A stretch of DNA of 64,000 bases from Sympetrum striolatum. Taxonomy: Eukaryota; Arthropoda; Insecta; Odonata; Libellulidae. The stretch's first letter is position 1; every line of letters starts with the position of its first letter. The notes beneath the pieces are model-generated. The model was given only the letters and a program-made list of their open reading frames with translations. It made no database searches and was not told the origin of the DNA. Position numbers and translations under genes: made by a program. The stretch covers positions 80,805,152 to 80,869,151 of the forward strand of contig OX388350.1 of NCBI GenBank assembly GCA_947579665.1, read 5' to 3'. This document shows positions 31,800 through 42,956 of the stretch, one piece after another.

Positions 31800-32190
31800 T
31801 AAATTAATTCCTTTTTCTCTTTGATTTAGATTGGGCTTATTGTAGATATCTGGGTGTTGTAACTTTACTTTTTTCAGATAGAAATTTGGAGAGACTCCGT
31901 CCTAATCCGGATCCTTAGCTCGCCTTCGCAGTTCAGGAGCGCCCGACCTTCCAATCATGGGGGACCATAAATAAACTGACCGCGTAGAAAACGATTTAAG
32001 AAGTTATTAACAATTCTAATGAGCAACAATTTATTATCCTCGTCATCTCAATCGTCCTAAGAGATAAACAAGCGTCTTTTGATCAACATTCTACGATGAA
32101 AATTAAGATTTTTCGTGAGTTTGCTATAAATGACCCATTGACACACGGCAACGTTGCTTAGTCAGATGGGCGGGTGTTTTAAATAGCTCA
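31800..32190 (+). repeat. Repeat 'K' with one hairpin arm
   Basis: The order here is GATTTAGATTGGGCTTATTG, the ACTCCGTCCTAATCCGG block, the GCGCCCGACC block, then ATAAACTGACCGCGTAG and ACGATGAAAATTAAGATT, followed by ACACGGCAACGTTGC and GGGCGGGTGTTTTAAAT. It joins the segments seen separately at 4640-4812 and, in reverse, at 71-560, so it shows the element's overall order. The second hairpin arm is absent. Confidence 0.65.
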
Positions 32191-33060
32191 CTGGCCTACT
32201 TCGTTTGGTTTTTTGTCTTATTATCAACTAGCTGAGGAACCTGTTGAATCTCAACGGGGGTTGGTAGTGCAGTTAAATATATTAGCCTTTATTTTAGAGA
32301 GAAGGATCTAACTTCTCATATTAGTTTAAATCAACGTGACAGGTTATCTGGAAGAAAAATCCTAGTGAAAATCTTCATATTTAATTAGAACTCGCATAAT
32401 TTGTAGTCGGATTCAATAATTGCATATTACTACATAAATATTTAAAGAAATAATTTCTTAAAATATTTGCTCAAGCATGAATCGCGGTTTCTTATAATTT
32501 AATTTTACAAAAACATTTAGTTGCAATTACAATTTAAAATAAAATCAGCATACATTACTTTTGATAACGATGGAGCTTGTGGGAACTGAACCTTAGAACA
32601 AGATGAAGGTAAGTGATAAACTATACCATATGCGAAAGTTGACTTTTAACAATAATGATAAGTTGTTACGTTTTTTGATTTCTAATTCACAAAATCAAAA
32701 TCCAAAAAATACATAGCCACACTCTAAACAAGAGAAAGTCCGTTGACTTCCAACTGTTAAAAATTGAAAAGTAACAAAACAATTGTGATTCCTTCGACAA
32801 TCAGGAAATCTTTTTGTAAGAGCAAAATAAATTCATTGTGAAGGAATAAATGTTTTAAAATCCAATTATGTAGACACTAGAATTTGAAATTATAAAGTCT
32901 CCAAAACTCTGTAATTTAGAGGGAAACTCAATGATAAAGAAAGCAATGAAATAAAAAGGGCAAATATATGATCAAAGATTTTCCTGAAAGCTCCAAGATA
33001 CTGAACAAGAATAAATAAGTGTGCAAAAATTCTAGACAATAGACAAAACAAAATAACAAC
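32190..33060. other. AT-rich stretch, nothing recognised
   Basis: There is no repeat match within the window. Two overlapping minus-strand frames at 32890-33165 are hydrophobic only because the plus strand is A-rich; they have no start context or conserved partner. Confidence 0.45.
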
Positions 33061-35200
33061 AAACAATACAAAGATAACGCAGCAGGCTCGCTGGCAATAC
33101 ACGGAGTATCGCCACAAATCCATCGGCAGTTCTTCAAATCGTATGAAACCATTTTCTTCAAACACTTGTCCTATTGAAAAGGAATTTAAAGAATGTTCAC
33201 AAATAAATGCAATTAAGAAATTTTAGCAAGAATCAAGATAACTTTAGAAAAGCAAACACCTAACATTCCAAAATGCTGACGCTTGCAAATGAAGGGCTAT
33301 CTTTCTTCTTGAATTCCTTGAAAGACTTTACTAAAAGCTCATTACATTGAATGTGAAAGGCAAGTCCCATCTAATTAATAGAATATTAAAATGAAATTTG
33401 AGTAAGCCAAGTTTTAAAAAACTTAATACAAATCTGTTGAAAATGAAAACAGATATACAACAGTTTATAATGATGATTTTGTTTGATGTGCATCAAGATC
33501 TACAGGCCATCTGCTTCAATAAAGGTCAGTTGATAATATTTTATTGTAAATGATGATCTTTGTAAATGTTGAAATTAATTGCCATGTTCTATATTTACTA
33601 TAGATAAAATGACTATTTAAAATGCATGTAAAGTATTAATACCAGGAAATTGAAAAGCCAATTTGAACAGGATAATAATGCTGAAGAAAAATGTGGCATT
33701 CCAAATTAAAAATAACTGTGGCTAAGGAAAGGTGCTAAGATAACTGTCCAAAGAAAAAAGGAATTAACTGACAAAAAGAGAGAAAAGTATAAACTTCAGA
33801 ATCAATTATACAAATCTTACAGAGAAATACAATTTTGATATGAAGATAATCTAATAATTATTGCAGCTATCCAATGTTTCTAAGAATTACATGTAGTCAC
33901 AGCAATTTGCAACTGCAGATGACAAATTAAATAACTGATTTATTTAAAATTATGAAAGAAAATAAGTAGTTGATAGTGCACTAAAAATTGTGAAATGATA
34001 TTACAGAAAATGCAAGACAATGGAATACAATTACAGCAAACAAAGATGAAAAATTAGAACTCCACTCTGAAGAATATGAAAGGAAGTGTTGGATTGTATT
34101 AAATAAGCAGAAAAGAATGGATTATACTTGATGATCTGGAACCTGCTCATCTCAACCTGAAAATCTCAAAATAATGAAAATTAATTTTCAAAAAACCATA
34201 CGAAAGTTTAAGAATACCATTAAAAGAATGGAGAGAAATATTTAATTGGATAAAATATAGCAGATAGAGAAGAAACTATTGATTGTGCATTGTAATCTAA
34301 ATGAAAAAATATTCAATGTTCCCTAAGAGATTTGCTTCAACAGAGTTCCTCATCACATTTCGAGAAGTTTACTTTCATTATGCACGAATTTCATAATTAT
34401 ATATATAGCAAACCTTTAATGTAGGAGTCTTTATGATATTCAGAATATAATTGAAATATAGGGAAATAATAAGATTTCTCTAGAATATCTCACTTGTCTA
34501 ATGATGGCTTTCAATCTCACAAATTTTAGTGCAAGTGTTCAAAGAGAAATTGAATATGCATGAGAGAGTTTTAATGAGGACAAGAAAAAAATAATCAAAT
34601 TATAGGAAACTGGAGTAACTAAGTAGAATTTTTTATGAGAACACAATAAAATAATAATAGTTATACAAATTCAACTGAGAAATATGACTGGTCTTGGCAT
34701 ACTATGCCATCATTAGGTCTTTATGAAGTAGAAGCTAAGTTAACATTGTGAGATAGATTGTTCATAAGTACAATTCACAGGTAATTAATGGATTTAAAAG
34801 AAGACTGGCAAATAAAACTGCTAACAAAAAAGATTAATTCAGTTGTAATTAAATTCTATCTTCCATATAAGTGTGAATCTAATTAAACAGTTAAGTTTGA
34901 TAGCAAAGGAAGAGAAGGAGAATGAAGTATAACCATCAATATTTGAGGGGAGGTGTGTTTTAATATGAAAAGTAATGGTATCTTCATCATTTAGAGGAAA
35001 GGAAAAACAAATTGAAATTAAAGTTGAATCAGATTTTGAAGCACTGAAATTACAGTAATTTTCCGATAAGCTAGGACAACAGAGAACTAATCCCACTAAT
35101 AAAGAATTACATAACAATTCAAGAATAGATTATAAGAATCAACCAAAGAAATTAACTATTTAAATTAAGCAAGCACAATACGACCAACTGAATTAGCATG
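33061..35200 (+). pseudogene. Possible decayed coiled-coil coding sequence
   Basis: The plus strand is strongly A-rich and purine-biased for about 2 kb. Short frames read like charged helical protein: KMQDNGIQLQQTK near 34010-34050, ELHSEEYERKCWIVLNKQKR near 34060-34115, and CSQINAIKKF near 33195. They are broken by frequent stops and frame changes. This pattern fits an old processed pseudogene of a coiled-coil protein, or merely a compositional bias. I cannot name a parent gene. Confidence 0.25.
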
Positions 35201-35843
35201 TAGAAAATCTGCCTTCCGTTTGAAATGTAAGAGACAGGCTAGAAATATATGTGGCTATTCATTATGAAAGCATCAACAACATAACTCATTATATCTTGAA
35301 TAATGAGGATGACTAAATAAACCACTAAATTTATAAGAAATGATGCCAAAGGACCGCACTTGCCTTGTGTGTTGTGTTAAAATAGAATGGTTTTAAGAAA
35401 CAATGGGAATATATGCAGTAAAGCAAAGATGCAATAGGAAAGGAGAAACTGATTTTCCCTCGCATAATTCTGCAAAGAAAACTGATTGTGAGGAAGGTAT
35501 TACTTGCGCTATTCATTGCACAAAAATTTAATGCAAGATTGCATTACATAAAAATAAAATAAAAAGAAGAACAATTTCTTCCTAGAATTATTTACACATA
35601 GATTGGGTTAGTCGAAGGACTTGTCAGTACGATGCAAACTGGGCCTCTGGCATCGCCAACTTTTCTTGTTTCCAACACAGCTCATTCATTACATCACTAG
35701 GTTTTCTTACTTTGTATATTACCGATGCAGGATATTCCGAAAGCAACCCCCCATTAAAGCCCTCAGAATATGTTTCCTTGGACACAACAATACCATTTCT
35801 ATTGAAACTAAGTTGGATGAGGAAACGGGAGATGAGCGAAAAC

Positions 35844-36565
35844 TTAGAAAAATGGACATTTTTCGGCATGATCCTCTGTCTCCGAAAGGAAAACGAAATG
35901 GGAAGACAACAATCGGATGAGTTGCAGCTTCTTTAACCGAGGGAACACACTGCAAAAAAATAATAGTTCTATACAAATAACAATTAATGGAAAATCACCT
36001 TATTTAAAACAACTATTATTAGCAACCAATACATTTTTATAGAGTAAGTGCACGTGAATGTGTCAAAAGAGTAGGTAATTCCCAAGTATCATGCTGATCA
36101 TCAAATATTTATATTAAGTTCACGATTACAACGTTAATTTAGAATAAATATTTTAGAAACGCCTATCGAGAGTTTAAGTCGAGAAGTAAAATTAATTCGA
36201 ATATTCTTCAACGTAAGCAAAAGCATCAAAGAGATGATATCAATGATATGATATAATAATCAAATGAATAGTCAAGTCATCTTTATGAGAAGCATCTCAT
36301 AACTTCAAGCTGTGACTCCTCGATAATCTTTCTTACAAGGTTTAATGTTAAAGTATACAAGTTATCATTCTTAGTAGAAAGAATAATACTATTAAAAACG
36401 AATAAATTATTGCCCTACAGAGACAACATACCTTGGAAGTCCGTAGTCAGCCAGCTGTCGCACGGTAACGACAAACGACGCGCCCCAGCAAACTCCGTTT
36501 GTAACAAAAGAAAGCGATAAAATGTTTCTTACCGGGAAACACGAAGTTAATAATCTACAACCACT
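35844..36565 (-). other. Candidate minus-strand spliced transcript
   Basis: On the minus strand TCAGTGG (36567-36561) could be an initiator. A GC-richer stretch follows and ends at CTTCCAAG|GTATGT (36432/36431). After 482 bases an acceptor TATTATTTTTTTGCAG ends at 35950. Both sites are strong. In one frame the first exon reads FVTNGVCWGASFVVTVRQLA, then DYGLP, and splicing continues it into VFPRLKKLQLIRLLSSHFVF before a stop at about 35846-35844. Other frames of the second exon are also open on this strand. I do not recognise the product; a non-coding RNA or the start of a decayed gene are alternatives. It stands out by base composition against its surroundings. Confidence 0.35.
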
Positions 36566-36599
36566 GAATTTGGAGGCCCGTCAAGTAGTTAAGCGTCAT

Positions 36600-37680
36600 T
36601 TTTAACTTCCACACTTAATAAAATACACTGGATCGTTTAATATTCTTATTCTAACAAAGGATTATAACTGAATATAATATAAATGAGTGATTGTATATGA
36701 CAAAATGTAACTCGAATGTGACGATAACTAATAACAACTTGGAGGTACATTGCAACATGCAGAGAATTACTGATTGACCGAGGAATACGACATTGCATAC
36801 AACGGCTGGTTATTTAAAATATAATCTCGCTTTTCCTTAGCAATTACTGTTTTATTTCTGTTTCGATAAAAGAAGGAATTGGTCTATTGCTCCGATACTA
36901 AATAATGGAAGTGTCCGAAATTTTAGCAGTAGTATGCCCCATAGCTCTTAGCTTAATAATAGTATAGCGTAACATCATTCAAACCTAGACATTTACCTAT
37001 TCGCTGCAATTATATATAAACATTGAAATTGAAAGCAAATTTTATGTTTCTACACTTTCAAGAGTCATGCAGCGTATTAGGTAGTAAGGGGTACCGTGGG
37101 GTGTAACCTACCACTTTATTTATTTCGGGAGACTTATATTAGAACTGTATTTTTTTAAATATACTTTACCATACAGTAATTTGGATGCATTTTTCATATG
37201 TATTTTCAGATTTCCTTCATTTGATTGGCAAAATCGCGCATGACATTCCACAATCCAATTCATAACATGGAAAATCATTTATGCATTTAGCAAAACTATA
37301 TCAAACGCTTTAAAATCTTTCAATGAGAAGAGAGTACACGACAGATTAGTTCAGTGGCCCTGAAGAGATTTAGCGGGTGCCCAAGTACACAGTTTGGAGG
37401 GAGCCCTGCTCCTCAAATCAAAAATTTATTTTTTCATGATAATTAATCAAAATTAAGAATAATTGTGAGGTGGGCGTGGGAGAGGTAGAATTCGAAATCG
37501 ACCAATCAGATTGCAGCATATTTGTTCAGAGCTTACTCAGATGGCAACATAGCCAGTCCCTGCTGTGTATGTGTCTTTTAAGTGACCGTCATACAGGAAT
37601 CTAAAATATTCAATTGAGGCTTCTCAAATGGTCAAGGAGAAATTCGGGTCCTGTATTCTGAATATATTATAAAGAAACGG
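36600..37680. other. AT-rich stretch, no gene seen
   Basis: No open frame, repeat match or splice pair stands out here. Confidence 0.45.
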
Positions 37681-37684
37681 AGTA

Positions 37685-37810
37685 ACAAATGTCTGAAATA
37701 GACGGGTCTCGAACCAGTATCTCCTAGTTGGTAGGTGGTCGTTCTATCTGACCGGCATGAGCATCCGTTGAATCTGAGAGTTCGGGGTTCGAGTCCCAGC
37801 TGCGTAAGCT
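37685..37810. mobile_element. Two tRNA-like SINE heads, head to head
   Basis: The minus strand of about 37690-37755 reads like a tRNA: AGATAGAACGACCACCTACC and then GGAGATACTGGTTCGAGACC, the last part being a clear B box. The plus strand of about 37755-37805 carries ATCCGTTGAATCTGAGAG and GGGGTTCGAGTCCC, another B box. They face each other and overlap near 37750. No intact cloverleaf with correct acceptor ends is seen, so these are probably SINE pieces. Confidence 0.5.
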
Positions 37811-39950
37811 GAAATTTATTTCCATGGATTCATCAGCTACAAAAAATCAATTAACACCTATCATCTTGTTATTTTTATTAGGAAAATTATGAAGGATATC
37901 TGGGGGTAGCTGTTTTAGAATATCTCGTTTCAAATTAATTGAAATATGTAGTTAAATGTCTCCAGTAACATAACTTTGTCTCCTAAGGTCCATGCAAGTA
38001 AAGCTGAACGTTTTTCCTTAGGTATTTCTAATATTATTTACTATCAATTATTCAGATGTTTAAACTGCCATCGTTGCGTACTATCGTATTCTCGCCTCCA
38101 TACGATCTGCACTAATTTCATCTTCCTCTTATATCAAACCATCCTTATTTCTATTCCTTGTGCCCTCGATAACAATTTTCCTACTCTAATATTGTGTTTA
38201 GAAGTGTTGATGAGTACGGTTTGTGTTATAACATCGAAGGGGATCACCGTTATATAACTTCATAGATGTGCATTAACGGTAGGTTCAATATTTTTGTTCT
38301 TAACCTGGAATTTTAATTTTTTTAATTATTCTTTTCTTGATATTACCATATTCATTATTAAATGATTAATTATTTTGGTGATTCTATCCTTTCCAGTTTT
38401 TAGAAAGCGAACTGGCACAAATTTCGATGTGGCTTTGCTCACTCTTAACAGATGCGAGTGACCACCGTCAACGGAAGAGGATCGGGGAACAACAGTAGGC
38501 TGGATCTCCAAGTAAATTAAACAGACTATACTTTCATATTTTACAGATTAATATTTTTAAATTTCATCATCTTATGGCATTTCCAAGTATAACAAACTTT
38601 ATATTTTAAATAAACGAACACATTTGAGATATTCTAGCAGAACGGTGCGTGATAGTTTGAATTTAAGATTAGTTGAAAATAAACTGTTTGAGTGGCAGTA
38701 GAGTTTCTTTAAATCTACTACATGATATAAAGGAAATAAAAGAAAAGGATGGATGTTATTTTCGGGTACCTACATTCTTATACATGAGGATGTTTTAAAT
38801 GTATTTCGTTTTAATACAAATCAATAATGACACACTTGGTAGAATGATCCCTCGACTGAAAATGTTTGAGTGTTTATCTTGTATTATTCAGTTTTATGCA
38901 AGCAGTTGTTTTTAACTTAAAATAGCAGTATTAAGAGGACTCCCTTGCTATGATTTCATGATATTAATTTATAGTTTCTGCTTCTAAAATTCCAAACACG
39001 AAGAAGACATTACGGATGGTTTTTTTAATTGTCTGTTAATATTAAAATTACCATTTTCCTTCTTAGCATTTGGTCATCTAATTAAATTTAATAATTACAT
39101 TCAGATACTCGTTCTGATTCATGATTTCTGTAAATTATTGTATTATATTATTACATTATATTTAGATTGTTTTATATGTTTTCCTATTATTGTGGGAAAA
39201 TGGAGTTTCTCTGTAAATGCCGATTGAATGTGACTTTACCACCAAGTTTAGATGACTGTAGCATTAAGAACAATTGTTGACTTATAATCGATTCAAATCA
39301 AATTAAACAGACTCCGTACAAACAACTTTCTTATAAAATTCAAGATTTATCTTTCGATTGAGTTTCATATTAATATAGCAATAAAAATGTATATTGAATA
39401 CCCTCCGTTGATCGTCAAATGAAAAAGACGTATCTCACATACTGGAGGGTGGATTTAAAATTCACACTTATTTCGTCCATTATAATTATAAAATAAGGAA
39501 ATAATATTAGGATATTCTAGTGATCGCTAAAGATGATTCATCCCCGAGTAACCAATTGGCACTTCGAAATCAATATTCTAGCCTAGAAATCAAAACAGTA
39601 AATATGGAAATTGACGTTAACCTTAGTTAATTTCCAAACTATTCTTACTGTTTGCTTCTTTGCAATGAAATAAAATAATAACATCACAATTATATATGCT
39701 ATATCGGTTGAGACCTTTTCCTTATTTTCAATTGCGAATTTTGGACTTATTAATGAAAGCTACTTGAAACACAAATATAAATGACTGCCCAAGTTTGAGA
39801 GCATAAGTAATCTCTCGGGCATTTGCCTCTGCCTTGCAGGTGGGCGCCATTCGCAGGCACCCCAACGATCTTTTCTGTATTTATTTCCTTTCCTGAAAAA
39901 TGTTTTCTGAGGAAAACTTAGTTTTGCTGTAATTCGTTGTGCATATTAGC
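37811..39950. other. AT-rich stretch, nothing supported
   Basis: Small open frames (37976-38257 plus, 38326-38511 minus) have no recognisable domain, splice support or second copy. Confidence 0.4.
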
Positions 39951-40970
39951 GCATATAACATGGCCATTGTTTCTACGTTTTAGAAATGCCGCTTCCTTTA
40001 ATTCCAATTTCACCTTACAAATTATGTTCTTTCTTTGAAACGCTATTTTCCAACTTAAATTGGATGCCTTTACCTTTGTTTTGACTTAACGATTCCGAAG
40101 TCGTAGTTGAATTAGTTTTTTTTTTCGTTCCTCCTCTTTTAGCTTATTTGCCTGATTTTTCTTCCACAAATATAGGCAGTCGCTTTCCCATCTTATCTTA
40201 AAATAAAGGAAAAGTATATTCATATGCATATTTATGCTATGCCAATCGATGATTTGCTTTCCTTTGGGTTTACTTTCTCTGTAGTGTTTTACTCAAGATT
40301 AAGTAGTTTCCCAGATATTTCCGAAAGAGCCGTAATAGTGTTCCAGCGATCATTAATATTTTGCTCATGTGTTTAACAGTTCAAGGGGGTCTTTTACTTT
40401 CCTTATCAAACAAAGAGCTTTAAAATAATTTTCCTCTTTCTCCACTGCCATATAAAGGCGATAAAATGCAGTAAGATCATAGTTTGGTTTGATATCTGTT
40501 CTTATATTTCAGTTGTATTTCGTGCTTCATGACTCAAAGTTACAACCAACTCACACATTAGTAATATGTATATTTTGGTTTCTACTGGAAAGAATGGCCC
40601 TTCACATCCTCTTTCGCGTTTGAAAAATACTAATATGATTGAAGTTAGAATTATAAATATTTTAGGGGTTTCGCTTTTTACCGTTATGAATATTTCAATC
40701 TCCCGACGCACAACTTCGAATCGCTTTCGTATGGCCACCTTCAATAAGTAATTTCGTATCTAAAAATAAATGTCTTCTTTTGTGAGGCATTCTAATCAGT
40801 TCAAATCATTGCCTTTTATTAACCAACTGAGCCCGATCATCAGGAGTGGACCACATGAAATCGAGTCACTTCTAAAATCATCTCTCTCTAGTAAAATTAC
40901 CTCTAGAAATCCAGAGGATGTTATACGCAAGTCTCTGAGCTCTCGGATAAGATCCTTAATGTAGGTCTTT
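39950..40970 (-). pseudogene. Coding-like decayed region, unknown protein
   Basis: The minus strand gives several protein-like pieces in series. IKDLIRELRDLRITSSGFLE (40961 downward) is followed by LERDDFRSDS. LTAFYRLYMAVEKEENYFKA and LIRKVKDPLELLNT (about 40495-40370) are followed, after a one-base frame change, by EQNINDRWNTITALSEISGK and LLNLE. DKMGKRLPIFVEEKSGK and TNSTTTSESLSQNKGKGI lie near 40195-40060. Stops and shifts break each piece. The RWNTITALSEISGKLLNLE stretch has the look of a helical bundle (spectrin-repeat-like), but this is only an impression. It may be an old pseudogene or a degraded retroelement. Confidence 0.35.
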
Positions 40971-41334
40971 CAATGATTACGTACATGATAAATGAAGTAG
41001 ATGGTGTAGGACGTGGTCAATATTTAGCTGGACTAGTTTTGCACCATAGGTACCAAAACATTGCCAGAAAATTAAATTCTATTAGGTAATTTTGGCTTTC
41101 TATCAAAACAGGCGCAAGGTTAATTGGACAAATAATAATAGATTGAAAGGCCTTGAACTAGGATACTAATTCAGCCAAATCTACCCTGAAGATAAAGTTT
41201 TCGGGCATAATTGCAAACATGTAGATCTGATTACCGATTGATGAATATAGATTACTGTGATTACTTTCCCTACTCAGAAAACGTTGATTACCTCATTGCA
41301 TAGTCCCAGGATTTTGAAAATAATATGTAATACT

Positions 41335-41605
41335 TAGGAAGAGGGAAGAAGTGGCACAGCACCTTCGGGTGCAGGAAGGAGCTGAAGTCCTTGCATTTGG
41401 CATCTACGGCACGGTCTTAAATGGCCCCCCGCAGTCCTGCCCGAAACATCCGGGCGCTCCAAGGTAGGATGATTTAGGACTTCTGCATCGAGCACATCAC
41501 CAGGGTACTGCACTACCAGACAACTACCCCAGGTTGCGAAGCGGATGGAGAAGCAAAGGGCGATCCCCTAAAGCATCACTCTACCCCGGAAGATGAATAA
41601 GAAGT
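41335..41605. other. GC-rich island of unknown origin
   Basis: This patch is much richer in G and C than its surroundings, with motifs such as CACCTTCGGGTGCAGGAAGG, CCCCCCGCAGTCCTGCCC and CCGGGCGCTCC. It has one copy in the window. It may be part of a mobile element's GC-rich 5' region or a SINE. No complete open frame is seen on either strand. Confidence 0.35.
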
Positions 41606-42955
41606 GAAATACATTATTTTTCTTCCGCACCGAAATATATTTTTAATTATGTATAGTATTAAAATTTATGAGGCTGGAACTTGTGTAGTGTACCATGACT
41701 TGAGTTGTATATAAAAAAACTTTGCGCCCTAAGCCGAGCTAACTATTGTATAATATATAGATTTATTACGATGTGTAAGGCGGGGCTATGCGTAATGTTT
41801 ATATTCTGCACCTTTTCATTGGATTGTCCGTATTTTTCCTAACGACAATTGGGAAGAAAGAGTGAAGGTATTTGATGGGAGAAGGCTATGGGAGAGGAAG
41901 AGAAGGAAGCGATTGATTGGGAAACGGGTGGAATGGAGTGAGCGTTGGATGTTATAAAGGAAGGGAAGATATTAGGTATACTGTAAACAAAGATTTGGAA
42001 AAAATACAATAGGTTTCACTGGAAAAACTGGTCAGCTTGGATTTTTACAGTAAGTACCATTGGGTAATTCTGTCTCCGGCTGGCACGTTAAATATCATTG
42101 TATTTTCCCAACAAGTTTTAAAGTAAGGGCGATGCCTCCTCTTACCCCCGCGGGATAGCGCCCTGAACTGTTATCGCTAGTAGCTAAGAGTGTTTGCAAC
42201 ATTTTGCTGCCATAATGGTTTACATTCCGGAAATTGTGATGGCAGTGAATTATACTAAGTATATAATTATGTATCAGGATAATTTACTAAATCTTAAAAA
42301 ACGACTTCGATTGAAATTGAGATGCACCCTTGTGTACGCAAGGACGACAGCTGTAGAAATTTACACAGCAGAGCCACGAAAATAAGCCAGTAATAACATT
42401 ATTGATTATTGCTTACTTCAATAATCCTCGCTATGAAAGAACGAGGAGCTACGGAAAAGGATGCATAGGAATTCAGGCAACAAAGTTGGACAAAGCAAAG
42501 CAACGGGTACGCTGTTGCCATTTCTCCAAAGGTGGAAATGATTGTAAATTACATTCCGAAGCGATCATCTTTTGCGATCCCAACTTGGCTGTTTCTTGCA
42601 TAAAGTAAATAATATGTACAGAGTATATATTTCACACATCCCCTCTTCTCCCTTTCCCTCTTTCACTAATGTTTTAGGCCTTTAAACAGACCAGACAGAG
42701 AGGTGAAGTCGGGTCCAACCACAGGCGAACCACAACTTGTGGTCCTAAGGGTTTAGTCACCGAAGCTGGTGTTGTATTCAGCAAGTGCTCGCTTGGGGAA
42801 AGACGTAACTAGAGTTCGCTGTCGGCCCATGTTCGAGATCATCGTTCGAGGATATATTTGAGAGTATTGTCTCTCGCGCATATCTTGGAGGAATAAGCTC
42901 CTTTGCTTCAAATCACCGGACGAAAATAACTGGAAAGAGGTTAGTACTTTTCATT
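41606..42955. other. Mixed sequence, nothing supported
   Basis: It includes a purine-rich patch at about 41840-41960 and a GC-richer patch at 42690-42900 containing CCACAACTTGTGG and GTTCGAGATCATCGTTCGAG. Open frames at 42194-42385 and 42402-42608 are short and lack recognisable features. It ends at the 3' tail of the LINE. Confidence 0.4.
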
Positions 42956-42956
42956 T

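Noticed and set aside
32890..33165. Hydrophobic minus-strand frames, possible membrane protein
   Set aside because: Two different frames are equally hydrophobic, as expected opposite an A-rich strand. No start context or splice support.
35621..35976. Four overlapping open frames on both strands
   Set aside because: At most one can be coding; I kept only a low-confidence spliced model on the minus strand (35844-36565).
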